Origin: Exiguobacterium aurantiacum
GTDB lineage: Bacteria; Bacillota; Bacilli; Exiguobacteriales; Exiguobacteriaceae
Length of the DNA: 64,000 bases
Reading direction: 5' to 3'
NCBI RefSeq assembly: GCF_001766415.1
Contig: NZ_MKXO01000002.1
Span: 1 to 64,000 of the forward strand
In this document: positions 23,746-32,444 of the stretch, in pieces
Numbering within the stretch: position 1 is the stretch's first letter
Layout of the letters: each line of letters starts with the position of its first letter
Position numbers and translations under genes: made by a program
The notes under the pieces: generated by a model
What the model was told of the DNA's origin: nothing
The model's input: only the letters and a program-made list of their open reading frames with translations
Database searches by the model: none

Positions 23746-24234
23746 ATGGATAAAATCAAGCTTACACAGTGGGAAAGAAAAAAGTATGGTGCTTATCTCG
23801 AACACCTGCGAAAATATCCGGACAATTACGAGTATTGTGTCCTCCCTCATTACGAAGACTATATGGAGACGGCGAAGACGGAATGCGTCCAAATGGGTGA
23901 TTGCTATGCTGTCCTGATGAAACAAGGGGATCATTATGTTTTGGTCGCCATATTGTTTGATATCGAGTCGGAAGTCACAGAAATATTGGAGTGGCTAGAT
24001 CACACAGAAGTCCGGTGCCTCACGCCAACAACGGAGACAGTGATCGTTCGAGACGCATCCGAGATCTTGGATGAAGTAAAGTTCAAAGGGCAGCCGCTTT
24101 TGCTGATTGAGAAAGGGACTCAAACATTTTTGATTGATCCAGAAGACTTGAACGAAGTGACGGAAGCTTATGACCAGTACAACAAGATTAACAATACGGG
24201 ATTAGCTGAAGATGTGACTTTACAGACTGATTGA
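23746..24234 (+). CDS. Hypothetical protein
   Basis: A 162-residue acidic cytoplasmic protein with no family recognised. The ribosome site GTAGGAGGTAGAGG precedes the ATG at 23746, so it is a real gene. The first 60 residues are charged and Tyr-rich (RKKYGAYLEHLRKYPDNYEY), followed by beta-like segments (CYAVLMKQGDHYVLVAILFD), which could be a small alpha/beta domain. The stop is 11 bp before the next start, and the next gene's ribosome site (GAGGAG) overlaps this stop, so the two genes are probably co-translated. Confidence 0.75.
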   Translation: MDKIKLTQWERKKYGAYLEHLRKYPDNYEYCVLPHYEDYMETAKTECVQMGDCYAVLMKQGDHYVLVAILFDIESEVTEILEWLDHTEVRCLTPTTETVIVRDASEILDEVKFKGQPLLLIEKGTQTFLIDPEDLNEVTEAYDQYNKINNTGLAEDVTLQTD

Positions 24235-24248
24235 GAGGAGACCGGGGC

Positions 24249-24944
24249 ATGTATTCAGTTGAAATGTTAAAAAGTTGGGTCGAACGTGAGCCCCATCCCT
24301 ACTATTTCCGACCGTTCGTCAGTAAATCCCCGAGTTCAAAAGGTAACGTCTTCATCGTTGGCATCAATCCAGCGACGCCGATGCATAAGGACGACTTTGC
24401 AAGTGCTGAAGAGTATATCGATACATTTTGTCATCGAGAGCAGTTTTTGGAGCGCGTGAAGACGATTCGCCGTTCGCAAGGGAAGACGGACTTATCACGC
24501 ACGCGGATCGGCTTGAATAAATTTGTCGAAGATTTAGAGCTGAGGGCGAATGGAGAAGTTGAAGTGATTGAGACGAATATGAACGCCTATCCGACGAGAC
24601 GAGCGAAAGATTTGCTTGGCGTAAATCCTGACTTGATTCAGTATGGGAATCGAGTGTTCCGAGAATTGTTATTCACCTATCGACCGAAAGTAATTATTGT
24701 CCATAGCAAACAGGCACTCGGCGAACTGCTCGGTTTGCTTGAAGAGGAGCACATGGTTCCACGTCAGACATTCAATCGAAACCTTCGACTCTGCGACTGG
24801 ATTGCAAAAGGCCCGATTCCATTTACATACCGTGACGGTGGAATCGGGACGGTGCTATGCTCGAAGCATTTTATGTACCACGGGAACTTAGGGATGAGCT
24901 TCCAACCGTTGAAGGAACAAGTGTTACAGGCGTTCAGACAATAA
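24249..24944 (+). CDS. Uracil-DNA-glycosylase-superfamily-like protein
   Basis: A 231-residue protein with an alpha/beta pattern like the uracil-DNA glycosylase superfamily: FIVGINPATPM (about residues 32-42) resembles the G-x-N-P water-activating motif, RPKVIIVHSKQALGELL a central strand-helix, and HFMYHGNLGMSF near the C-terminus offers a late histidine. The assignment is by motif likeness only. The start is the ATG at 24249, preceded by GAGGAG; the earlier TTG at 24231 overlaps that site. It shares an operon with the preceding hypothetical gene. Confidence 0.55.
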   Translation: MYSVEMLKSWVEREPHPYYFRPFVSKSPSSKGNVFIVGINPATPMHKDDFASAEEYIDTFCHREQFLERVKTIRRSQGKTDLSRTRIGLNKFVEDLELRANGEVEVIETNMNAYPTRRAKDLLGVNPDLIQYGNRVFRELLFTYRPKVIIVHSKQALGELLGLLEEEHMVPRQTFNRNLRLCDWIAKGPIPFTYRDGGIGTVLCSKHFMYHGNLGMSFQPLKEQVLQAFRQ

Positions 24945-24982
24945 AAAAAGACCACTTCATATAGAAGGGTCCAATCAAGTGG
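24943..24982 (-). terminator. Terminator of the CarD-family gene
   Basis: CCACTT (24952-24957) pairs with AAGTGG (24977-24982) with an internal loop; seven T residues follow on the minus strand. The stem overlaps the end of the carD-like gene. Confidence 0.5.
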
Positions 24983-25490
24983 CGGCAACAGGTTCAGCGC
25001 TCAAATAAGCGGCAATCTGTTGATCGATGACTTCTTCCGACAAATGAAGCGCGAGTGAAAGTTCTTTCACAAGAATCGTTTTAGCGTTTTCTAAAATCTT
25101 ACGATCCTGTTCATATAACTTTTTGTTCAACGAGACTGCTTCGGTTTGTCTCCGAGCAAGCGTGTTGATGACTTGAGCGATATCGTGACGGTTGCCCGAA
25201 TGAACGACATGCAAGAATTCGCGGTTCCGGTTATTCGGATGGGGATTCCATTCGACACCAGGAGAGCGGAACGATTCGAGGATCTCTTTTGCTTCTTTAG
25301 CTTCCAAGAGTGTCAACATCATGACTTTGTCACTATCGACCGGAATACTGATCTGTAGCTTCTGCGCGTTGTTGATTGGATGGAGCGTATAGTACGACTT
25401 CGTCTCACCTGCGACCGTCATATCGGAAATTTCGTCAATGCGACAAACTCCGTGGGTCGAATAGATGATTAAATCATCAATTTTGAACAA
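24975..25490 (-). CDS. CarD family transcriptional regulator
   Basis: A 171-residue CarD/CdnL-type protein that would bind the RNA polymerase beta subunit and modulate initiation. The N-terminal TRCF-like RNAP-interaction domain is clear (FKIDDLIIYSTHGVCRIDEI, then YYTLHP and the QISIPVD strand). The C-terminal part is helical (DNA-contacting in relatives). The TTG at 25490 is chosen over the GTG at 25499: it gives the family-typical M-F-K-I-x-D start, and GAGGTGAT then sits at normal spacing. The gene is separated from marR by about 110 bp. Confidence 0.88.
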   Translation of the reverse strand: MFKIDDLIIYSTHGVCRIDEISDMTVAGETKSYYTLHPINNAQKLQISIPVDSDKVMMLTLLEAKEAKEILESFRSPGVEWNPHPNNRNREFLHVVHSGNRHDIAQVINTLARRQTEAVSLNKKLYEQDRKILENAKTILVKELSLALHLSEEVIDQQIAAYLSAEPVAAT

Positions 25491-25574
25491 ATCGATCACC
25501 TCTTCCTAATATCCATTATAGAGGTAATTGATGTAAATTGTCAACCCGGTTGACATTGAAGGCCGCACAGACGG

Positions 25575-25602
25575 AAAAAACCTCTTCTTATGATGAGAAG
25601 AG
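25575..25602 (-). terminator. Terminator of the MarR-family gene
   Basis: CTCTTCT (25582-25588) pairs with AGAAGAG (25596-25602), followed by six T residues on the minus strand. It lies just inside or downstream of the marR-like stop codon region. Confidence 0.7.
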
Positions 25603-25603
25603 A

Positions 25604-26038
25604 TCAGAGTTTCCAGTCGGTTTGGAGCAACGTCTGCAATTGATTAAACGCATCGTCGCCGAGTGTCGTGGCAATTTTTTGTTCGAGATCGGCTTTTAGC
25701 GCCTCGTTTTGTTCATAACAGCGGATACCGAGGTCGGTCAGCTGAATGCATTTGTCTTTTCGGCTCGTCGGATGGTCGGTCACCGTGACGAGCTCTTTTG
25801 TCTTCAAGTTCTTGATCAGTTTATGGATCGCCTGGCGTGACACATGGACGTTCCGTGTCACTTCGGAGATGGTCGGATTCTTTCGGTAGATGCGGGCGAG
25901 GATGTACCATTCCGAGTTGGAGATGTAAATATCATGTTGTTCGTTCCATGCCCGTTCGCTAATGCGTCGGATTTGATCGTGGCGCTCACCGAGCAAATCC
26001 AAAAGGTGCGTTGGCGTAAGTTGTTCGTATGGAGTCAA
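25604..26038 (-). CDS. MarR family transcriptional regulator
   Basis: A 144-residue winged-helix regulator. The wHTH is visible as NPTISEVTRNVHVSRQAIHKLIKNLKTK (helix-turn-helix, about residues 53-80), followed by a wing ending VTDHPTSRKDK and a C-terminal dimerisation helix. The start is the TTG at 26038 with AGGAG 8 nt upstream; the GTG at 26047 is adjacent to that site. It lies downstream of the alcohol dehydrogenase gene on the same strand but has its own promoter (26072-26100). Its target is not evident; self-regulation is usual. Confidence 0.9.
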   Translation of the reverse strand: MTPYEQLTPTHLLDLLGERHDQIRRISERAWNEQHDIYISNSEWYILARIYRKNPTISEVTRNVHVSRQAIHKLIKNLKTKELVTVTDHPTSRKDKCIQLTDLGIRCYEQNEALKADLEQKIATTLGDDAFNQLQTLLQTDWKL

Positions 26039-26071
26039 ATTGGTCACTCCTATTCTGTTTTGTCGTTCCTA

Positions 26072-26100
26072 ACTATACAAAAGCGGATAGGGCGCGTCAA
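26072..26100 (-). promoter_or_regulatory. Sigma-A promoter of the MarR-family gene
   Basis: On the minus strand: TTGACG (26100-26095), 17-bp spacer, TATAGT (26077-26072). A near-consensus promoter 34 bp upstream of the start codon. Confidence 0.65.
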
Positions 26101-26169
26101 TGCGCTAGTATCTCAATTTCAACTGAACAGATGATCATGTCATACGATGACCCAGTTTAGACGCTAGTA

Positions 26170-26199
26170 AAAAAACGAGACCAAATGGCCTCGTTTTTT
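26170..26199 (-). terminator. Terminator of the alcohol dehydrogenase gene
   Basis: AAACGAG pairs with CTCGTTT around a GC-rich interior, with T-runs of seven on the minus side. It abuts the stop codon. Confidence 0.75.
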
Positions 26200-27230
26200 T
26201 ACTGGCATTCTTTATTTTTGAAATCGATGACCATTCGTCCTTGAATTTTACCTTGTTCCATCTCTTCGAAAATATCTTGGACTTCGTGGAGGCAACGTTT
26301 CTGGACGACCGGTACGACCTTTCCTTCGGCCCCGAACTGGAAAGCCTCTTCTAAGTCTTTACGTGTACCGACGAGTGATCCGACGACTTCGATGCCATCG
26401 AGGACGAGACGTGGGATATTCAAATCCATTGTTTCAGACGGAAGTCCGACCGCGACAACTTTTCCACACGCTCTTACAGCGTCGACCGCAGAGTTGAAGG
26501 CTACTTTTGAAACGGCCGTGACGACCGCTGCATGTGCGCCCCCGAGTTGCTCTTGGATGATTTTGTCCGCAGCGCCCTCTGTCACTGGATTGATGATCAT
26601 ATCGGCGCCGCTGTCTTTAGCGAGTTTGAGTTTGTCGTCATTGATGTCGACTGCGACGACGTACGCATTGAACACGTGTTTGGCGTACTGAATTGCTAGG
26701 TTACCAAGACCACCGCATCCGTAGATAACAACGATTTGACCTGGCTTCACGTCAGCCACTTTAATGGCTTTATACGTCGTGACACCGGCACACGTGATAC
26801 TCGAAGCTTGTGCCGGATCGAGTCCGTCTGGTACTTTGACAGTGAAATCGGCCATTACGATACTTTGCTCGGCCATCCCGCCATCAACGCTATATCCAGC
26901 GTTTTGTACGTGGCGGCAGAACGTTTCGCGTCCAGTCGTACAGTACTCACAACGCCCGCAGGCATGATACATCCAGGCGATACTGACGCGGTCTCCGACT
27001 TTCAAACTCGTTACGTCGTCAGCAATTTTTGAAACGATCCCGATGCCTTCGTGTCCGAGTACGCGGCCTTGGACATCACCGAAATCTCCCGCGGCAACGT
27101 GTAGGTCCGTGTGACATACGCCACAATACTCGACGTCGACAAGCGCCTCTCCAGAATTTAGTGGACGCAACTCCTTTTCAACCACTTCGATATTCGCTTT
27201 GTTAGATGAATTGACTACGACTGCTTTCAC
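26199..27230 (-). CDS. adhP: Zinc-dependent alcohol dehydrogenase (AdhP type)
   Basis: A 343-residue medium-chain dehydrogenase converting primary alcohols to aldehydes with NAD. The catalytic zinc ligands are in [10 protein letters not shown] and GHEGIG; the structural zinc cysteines in [15 protein letters not shown]; the nucleotide-binding site in [11 protein letters not shown]. Close in sequence and length to AdhP/AdhA of Bacillales. The start is a GTG (27230) with a weak GGGG upstream. An inverted repeat with 8-bp arms (27260-27283) lies 30 bp upstream, suggesting a dedicated regulator. Confidence 0.93.
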   Translation of the reverse strand: MKAVVVNSSNKANIEVVEKELRPLNSGEALVDVEYCGVCHTDLHVAAGDFGDVQGRVLGHEGIGIVSKIADDVTSLKVGDRVSIAWMYHACGRCEYCTTGRETFCRHVQNAGYSVDGGMAEQSIVMADFTVKVPDGLDPAQASSITCAGVTTYKAIKVADVKPGQIVVIYGCGGLGNLAIQYAKHVFNAYVVAVDINDDKLKLAKDSGADMIINPVTEGAADKIIQEQLGGAHAAVVTAVSKVAFNSAVDAVRACGKVVAVGLPSETMDLNIPRLVLDGIEVVGSLVGTRKDLEEAFQFGAEGKVVPVVQKRCLHEVQDIFEEMEQGKIQGRMVIDFKNKECQ

Positions 27231-27259
27231 TTTACCCCACGCTCCCCATCCTAATTATA

Positions 27260-27283
27260 GGTAATTAAAGATATGTAATTACC
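27260..27283. promoter_or_regulatory. Inverted repeat upstream of the alcohol dehydrogenase gene
   Basis: GGTAATTA (27260-27267), 8 bp, TAATTACC (27276-27283): perfect 8-bp arms. On the minus strand TATAAT follows (about 27253-27258), so a factor bound here would sit over the spacer and -35 region. The regulator is unknown. Confidence 0.5.
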
Positions 27284-27422
27284 AAACTGACAAGAAAAGA
27301 ATAGCATAAAAAAGGGAATGAAAACGCTTAACTAAAGGCGAAGTCTTGTCGCTTTCATGAACTTTTTTCACATAATGATTTTGGGGAACAGGATAAGACA
27401 GAACACGAAAGGAGGATGAATC

Positions 27423-28166
27423 GTGCCGACACGAACCGACCTGTTTCAAGCCTATAAACAGAAAATCATTGAGCTTCCTGACATGGACGAAACGACGTTG
27501 AAGAGCGAGATGTTCCTTCTTGAGGAAGACCCGAAGAAGCAATTGACCATTTATTATGCCCCGTTCGAATACATCAATCCGAACGCTAAAGTCGTCATTG
27601 CTGGCATCACACCGGGTCTTTATCAAATGCGACAGTCGTTCGAGGCGATCCGCGACTTAGCTGACGCTTCGGATGAAGCAGCGCTCCAGGCCGTCAAACA
27701 GCGCGGCAGCTTCTCAGGGCCGATCCGCAAGAACTTGGTGACGATGCTCGACGACTTGGACTTGCATCACCATCTCCAGATCGAGTCGACGCTCGACTTG
27801 TTCGGTGAGGCGAACCATCTCGTGCAGAACACCGCTGTGTTGCCTTATCCGGTTTTTTATAAAGGGAAAAACTATAACGGTTCGAGTCCGGACATGTTAA
27901 GAACGGAGCTGTTCCGTTCATACGTCGAGGGCAGTTTCGCCGACGAGATGGCCGTCCTCGAAGATGCGCTCATTTTACCGATGGGTGTCAACGTGCGTCG
28001 GGCCGTCGAGACGCTCGTCGCCCGAGGGCTCATCGCACCAGAACGTGTCGTGAGCGGGTTTCCGCATCCGTCAGGCGGAAACGGACACCGACATCGTATC
28101 TTCGCTGAGAACCGTGATGCGATGCGGTCTCATATCGCCGACCATTTCAAGCGGCACCCGATTTAA
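27423..28166 (+). CDS. Uracil-DNA glycosylase family-like protein
   Basis: A 247-residue protein of UDG-superfamily appearance: KVVIAGITPG (about residues 57-66) at the position of the first catalytic motif, an ALILPMGVNVRRAVETL strand-helix, and a C-terminal GFPHPSGGNGHR (about 218-229), which resembles the H-P-S loop of family members. GTG start at 27423 with a strong AAAGGAGGATGAATC site. A DNA repair role is likely but not certain; it may be a DNA- or nucleotide-binding relative. It is monocistronic and ends in a terminator shared with the convergent SLC13 gene. Confidence 0.7.
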   Translation: MPTRTDLFQAYKQKIIELPDMDETTLKSEMFLLEEDPKKQLTIYYAPFEYINPNAKVVIAGITPGLYQMRQSFEAIRDLADASDEAALQAVKQRGSFSGPIRKNLVTMLDDLDLHHHLQIESTLDLFGEANHLVQNTAVLPYPVFYKGKNYNGSSPDMLRTELFRSYVEGSFADEMAVLEDALILPMGVNVRRAVETLVARGLIAPERVVSGFPHPSGGNGHRHRIFAENRDAMRSHIADHFKRHPI

Positions 28167-28172
28167 ATGCAC

Positions 28173-28209
28173 AAAAGGCAGAAAGCGTGATTGCGCTTTC
28201 TGTCTTTTC
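28173..28209. terminator. Bidirectional terminator
   Basis: CAGAAAGCG (28179-28187) pairs with CGCTTTCTG (28194-28202) around a 6-nt loop, with A-run and T-run on the respective sides, between convergent genes. Confidence 0.8.
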
Positions 28210-28214
28210 GAATG

Positions 28215-29999
28215 TTACATATATAGCACATAAATCATCATAACCGAGACAACAAGGAAGAGGAGGCTCATGACTCCTCCGGCCTTCATATAGTCCGCGT
28301 TGCGGTAACCACCCGGTCCCATGATGAAGGCGTTGACTTGATGGGTCGGTAAAATGAACGAGTTCGAAGCTGATACCGCGACAAGTAGCGCAAGACCGAT
28401 CGGATCGATGTTGAACGTATCGGCCATCATCAGAACGAGCGGGACGAGCAAGACGGTCGCTGCCACGTTTGACATGAAGAGTGAGAAGAACATCGTGATG
28501 ATCCCGATGATGAATAGAATTGCGAGCGTGCTCCACCCGCCAACGAGATTGACGATGGCATCCGCCGTATAAGCGGCAGCGCCACTCTTTTCAAAGGCTA
28601 TACCGAGCGGGATGAGCCCGGCTAGTAAGAACACGGTCTTCCAGTCAATGGCTGGGTAAATCTCATCTTTCGGGATGACACCGAGTAAAATCATCAGCAG
28701 GGCTCCCGTAAAGAAGCTGAGCGACAGTGGAAAGCCGAGAAAGACGAGACCGAGGGCGACGATGATTGAAAACAAGGCTGGCTTTTTCTTGTTCTGCTGT
28801 GGTGCGAGTTCGGGTGCTTTCACATCGCTTAAAATCGCGACTTCGCGACCGTTCCGCAAATTGATCAAATCTTTCCAACTGCCGTAGACGACGAGTTGCA
28901 TGCCGGCTTCGAACGGGACGTTTTCCAGTTTTGTCTGCGTACCGTCGCTTCCGACGATGGCAAGCGGCTCAAGTCGGAAATTTTTTCTGAAGCCAATATC
29001 GCGGAGCGTCTTCCCGATAAACGGCGACGTCGGCGGGATGATGATCTCAGCGAATCCGCTCTCGTCTTCATTTTCAAGCGAAGCGAAGTATTCAAGTTCA
29101 GGTTTGATGGTCAGTTCATAATCGGCCGCGAAGCGATTGATCGCCTCGTCCGTTCCGAGGATGGCGAGCGTCTGCCCGATGGCGAGGCGAGTCTTGCGCC
29201 AAGGGCCATAGACGTGGCTCTCACCTTCGCGAAGTGCGAGAATGTTGATCCCATACGTCGACCAAATATCGAGTTGTTCAATCGTTTGTCCGGCAAGGCG
29301 AGCGTTGACGTCGAGCTCATGGATGTCGGTCGTCAATTGATGCGTTTCTTCCATGAAAGAAGCGCTCGTCGTCTGCGTTTCCCCGGACGCTTTCGGCAAG
29401 ACGAGGCCGCCCGCGAAGTAGAAGTAGAGGATGCCGGTCGCGAGCAAAACGAGACCGATTGGTGTGACAGCGAACAAGTTTAAAGCGTCAAACCCGGACT
29501 CGGTCAACAAGTCGTTCAAGATGATGAGCGGGCCCGAAGCGACCATCGTCAGTGTGCCCCCGAGAATGGCGGCAAACCCCATCGGCATGATCAGCTTGGA
29601 AGCCGGGATGTTGGCATTTTTACTGATCCGCTTCAAGGCCGGTAAAAATAAGGCGGCCGCACCGATGTTTTGCATGAACGCCGAGATGAGTCCTACGGTT
29701 GTCGATGTCGTTGCCATGACGTTCTTTTCTTTGACCCCGACTCGTTTCGTGATAAATTCTGCGACGACGGTCATGATGCCGGAACGTTCGACACCGTAAC
29801 CGATCAACATAACCCCGATGACAGAAATGACAGCGTTTGACGCGAATCCAGAAAATGCCTCATTAGCCGTGATGACCCCGGTCCATGGCAAGATGACCAT
29901 GATCAAGACGGCGACGAGGTCGGTCCGGAGTTTATCGGTGACGAATAAGACGATCGCTAGCGCCAAGACAGCGAAGGTCAATAATATTTCGGTAGTCAT
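28215..29999 (-). CDS. SLC13 family permease with two TrkA-C (RCK_C) domains
   Basis: A 594-residue inner-membrane anion symporter of the DASS/SLC13 group (often sulfate or dicarboxylate). Hydrophobic segments cover residues 1-205 and about 395-594. Between them are two cytosolic TrkA-C-type regulatory domains (about 205-290 and 295-385, e.g. SPFIGKTLRDIGFRKNF). The transport motif SNVAATVLLVPLVL (about 518-531) is conserved. The substrate is undetermined. RBS GGGGGTATGTGA before the ATG at 29999. Divergent from the methionine transporter operon. Confidence 0.9.
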   Translation of the reverse strand: MTTEILLTFAVLALAIVLFVTDKLRTDLVAVLIMVILPWTGVITANEAFSGFASNAVISVIGVMLIGYGVERSGIMTVVAEFITKRVGVKEKNVMATTSTTVGLISAFMQNIGAAALFLPALKRISKNANIPASKLIMPMGFAAILGGTLTMVASGPLIILNDLLTESGFDALNLFAVTPIGLVLLATGILYFYFAGGLVLPKASGETQTTSASFMEETHQLTTDIHELDVNARLAGQTIEQLDIWSTYGINILALREGESHVYGPWRKTRLAIGQTLAILGTDEAINRFAADYELTIKPELEYFASLENEDESGFAEIIIPPTSPFIGKTLRDIGFRKNFRLEPLAIVGSDGTQTKLENVPFEAGMQLVVYGSWKDLINLRNGREVAILSDVKAPELAPQQNKKKPALFSIIVALGLVFLGFPLSLSFFTGALLMILLGVIPKDEIYPAIDWKTVFLLAGLIPLGIAFEKSGAAAYTADAIVNLVGGWSTLAILFIIGIITMFFSLFMSNVAATVLLVPLVLMMADTFNIDPIGLALLVAVSASNSFILPTHQVNAFIMGPGGYRNADYMKAGGVMSLLFLVVSVMMIYVLYM

Positions 30000-30110
30000 T
30001 CACATACCCCCTGTGGTATTTATTAATTTTATTATAAGTGTCTAGAAGGCTTAAAGTGAAGTAAAACGTACTTCAAGCTCAAACCGAACCATTCTGATGA
30101 GCCGCCTCAA

Positions 30111-30139
30111 CTGACAATTGCTCTTTAGTTCGCTAAAAT
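30111..30139 (+). promoter_or_regulatory. Promoter of the MetNIQ-type operon
   Basis: CTGACA (30111-30116), 17-bp spacer, TAAAAT (30134-30139). The short leader (about 45 nt) leaves no room for an S-box or T-box riboswitch between the promoter and the start codon. Confidence 0.5.
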
Positions 30140-30189
30140 GAAGAACGGTTATCATCCACTTTTCCATCATGAAAGAAAGGGGACGGTCT

Positions 30190-30936
30190 ATGATCACGTT
30201 AACGAATGTAAGCAAACAGTTTGGTCGTGACGAGGCGGTCCGCGACGTCTCGCTCCAGATTGAACGAGGAGAGATGTATGGTATCATCGGTGCGAGCGGT
30301 GCCGGTAAGTCGACACTGCTGCGCCTGATGAACTTGCTCGAGACGCCGGACGCAGGGACGGTCACGGTCGATGGGAACGAACTGACGAGTCTATCGAGCC
30401 GGCAACTCCGCGAACAGCGACACGTCATCGGGATGATCTTTCAACAGTTCAACCTCGTCGGCAACAAGACGGTATATGACAACGTGGTCGCCCCGCTTAA
30501 ACTGGCACGACGACCGCAGGCGAAGCACGAGGAACGGGTGCTCGAATGCCTCCGCTTTGTCGGACTCGAGTCGTTTAAGGACAAGTACCCGGCCCAGCTG
30601 AGCGGCGGGCAAAAGCAACGCGTCGCCATCGCCCGGGCGCTCGCGAACGAACCGCACGTCTTGTTGTGTGACGAGCCGACTTCGTCGCTCGACCCGAACA
30701 CGACGGCCGAAATCCTCGGCGTGCTGAAGTCGATCAACGAGGCGCTCGGTGTCACGATCGTCATCGTCACCCACGAGATGGACGTCATCAAGCAAGTGTG
30801 TGACCGCGTGACCGTCATGGCGGATGGATCGGTGTATGAGACGCTCGATCTCGTCCCGCGTGGTGTCCCGGAAATCGACAATAATCCGGCTTGGTTCGTC
30901 AACGAGTTGCGAAAGGCGGGTGAGCCGGATGCCTGA
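30190..30936 (+). CDS. metN: ABC transporter ATP-binding protein, MetN type
   Basis: A 248-residue ATPase of the methionine/NlpA-uptake family. Walker A GASGAGKST, Q-loop FQQFNLV, LSGGQKQR signature, Walker B LLCDEPTSSLD and the H-loop TH are intact. The start is the ATG at 30190, after AAAGGGGA; an ATG 21 bp earlier lacks a site. Compared with full MetN (about 340 residues), the C-terminal substrate-sensing ACT/NIL domain is absent, so allosteric inhibition by methionine would be missing. Overlaps metI by 8 bp. Confidence 0.85.
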   Translation: MITLTNVSKQFGRDEAVRDVSLQIERGEMYGIIGASGAGKSTLLRLMNLLETPDAGTVTVDGNELTSLSSRQLREQRHVIGMIFQQFNLVGNKTVYDNVVAPLKLARRPQAKHEERVLECLRFVGLESFKDKYPAQLSGGQKQRVAIARALANEPHVLLCDEPTSSLDPNTTAEILGVLKSINEALGVTIVIVTHEMDVIKQVCDRVTVMADGSVYETLDLVPRGVPEIDNNPAWFVNELRKAGEPDA

Positions 30937-31591
30937 CGTGCTCGTTCAATATCAGACCGAGATTTGGCGCTCGATCGGTGAGACGTTCATCATGGTCGGC
31001 GTCTCGATCCTCGCCGCCGTCCTCGTCGGCTTACCGCTCGGAACGTGGCTCTACTTGTCCCGGAAAGGGCAGTTGCTCGAGAATCGGGCCGTCTTCTCGG
31101 TGCTCAACTTGGTCGTCAACATCGTCCGCTCGTTCCCGTTCCTGCTCCTCGTCGTGTTTTTGATTCCATTTACGCGGCTCATCATCGGAACGGCGCTTGG
31201 GACGGCGGCAGCGACCGTGCCACTCTCGATCATCGCCATCGCCCACTACTCTCGTCTCGTCGAACAGTCGCTCCTAGACGTCCCGCGCGGCGTCGTCGAG
31301 GCGGCCGTATCGATGGGGGCGTCGATCAAAGACGTCATCTTCAAATTCTTATACGTCGAGGCCCGGTCCGGACTCGTCCTCGGGCTGACGACGTCGATCA
31401 TCAGCTTCATCTCGTACTCGACCATCATGGGGGTGGTCGGGGGCGGCGGCATCGGCGACTTCGCCATCCGCTACGGCTATCAACAGTTCAAGACGGAGCT
31501 TATGCTGTATATGATCTTCATCATGCTCGTCTTCGTCCAGCTGATTCAGTTCACCGGTACGACGGTGGCCCGGGTCATCGATAAACGCTAA
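30929..31591 (+). CDS. metI: ABC transporter permease, MetI type
   Basis: A 220-residue permease with five or six membrane spans. The coupling EAA loop is visible as EAAVSMGASIKDVIFKFL (about residues 120-137), with the MetI-typical GVVGGGGIGDFA segment following. The ATG at 30929 overlaps the metN stop (8 bp shared), so translation is coupled. Sequence and order metN-metI-metQ match the methionine uptake transporter, but the substrate could be another small amino acid. Confidence 0.88.
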   Translation: MPDVLVQYQTEIWRSIGETFIMVGVSILAAVLVGLPLGTWLYLSRKGQLLENRAVFSVLNLVVNIVRSFPFLLLVVFLIPFTRLIIGTALGTAAATVPLSIIAIAHYSRLVEQSLLDVPRGVVEAAVSMGASIKDVIFKFLYVEARSGLVLGLTTSIISFISYSTIMGVVGGGGIGDFAIRYGYQQFKTELMLYMIFIMLVFVQLIQFTGTTVARVIDKR

Positions 31592-31616
31592 TCACCTACA
31601 GAAAGAAGGAAAATCA

Positions 31617-32432
31617 ATGAAAAAATTAATGGCACTCTTCGCCTCACTCACTCTCGTCCTCGCGGCGTGTGGAACTGACAACGAAACAACGACGGAAGCA
31701 CCGACGAACGAGCCGCAGACGCTCAAAGTCGCCTCGCTCATCCCGCCGATGACCGACATGCTCGAGATCGCGAAAGACCAGCTCGCGGAAGACAACATCG
31801 AACTCGAAATCGTCGTCCTCGGCGACAACGTGCAACCGAACACGGCGCTCGCGGCGAAAGAAGTCGATGCGAACTTCTTCCAGCACGTCCCGTACATGGA
31901 AGAGTTCAACCGCAGCAATGACGCCAACCTCGTCCCGATCGAACCGATCTATTTCGCCAACTACGGCGTCTACTCGAAAGAGTACGACAACATCGACGAC
32001 ATCCCAGAAGGCGCGACGATCGCAATCGCGAACGACGTCTCGAACATCGACCGGTCACTCTCACTCCTCGCGCAACACGACGTGATCAAACTTGGGGAGA
32101 AGAATGGCTCGTACTACACGCAAGCGGACATTACGGATAACCCGAAAAACCTTAAGTTTGAAGAAGTCGACCTTCTCATGCTCGCGCGTGCCTATGACGA
32201 CGTCGACGCGGTCCTCATGACGCCGGCGTACGCGGCACCGCTCAACCTTACACCGAAGAGCGACGCGCTCTTGACGGAAGGGGTCGAGAACGACTTCGCC
32301 ATCACGCTCGTCGCCCGTGAAGACAATAAGGACGATGAAGCGATCCAGAAACTCGGTGAAGCGCTCACGAGTGACGAAGTCCGTGCGTTCTTAGAAGAGA
32401 ATTACGACGAAACGGCGATCCCGGCGTTTTAA
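31617..32432 (+). CDS. metQ: Substrate-binding lipoprotein, MetQ/NlpA family
   Basis: A 271-residue lipoprotein. Signal peptide with lipobox LAAC (cysteine 19), then a Thr/Glu-rich linker and the NlpA/MetQ domain (about 38-270): SLIPPMTDMLEIAKDQL, AKEVDANFFQHVPYMEEFN and PVYAPLYANYGVYS-type segments are characteristic. It captures methionine or a related amino acid outside the membrane and delivers it to MetI. RBS AGAAGGAAAATCA before the ATG at 31617. Last gene of the metNIQ operon. Confidence 0.9.
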   Translation: MKKLMALFASLTLVLAACGTDNETTTEAPTNEPQTLKVASLIPPMTDMLEIAKDQLAEDNIELEIVVLGDNVQPNTALAAKEVDANFFQHVPYMEEFNRSNDANLVPIEPIYFANYGVYSKEYDNIDDIPEGATIAIANDVSNIDRSLSLLAQHDVIKLGEKNGSYYTQADITDNPKNLKFEEVDLLMLARAYDDVDAVLMTPAYAAPLNLTPKSDALLTEGVENDFAITLVAREDNKDDEAIQKLGEALTSDEVRAFLEENYDETAIPAF

Positions 32433-32444
32433 TTAATTTTGCGC

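Noticed and set aside
30003-30189. A SAM or T-box riboswitch before metNIQ
   Set aside because: The leader between the promoter and start codon is too short and lacks the S-box and T-box core motifs.
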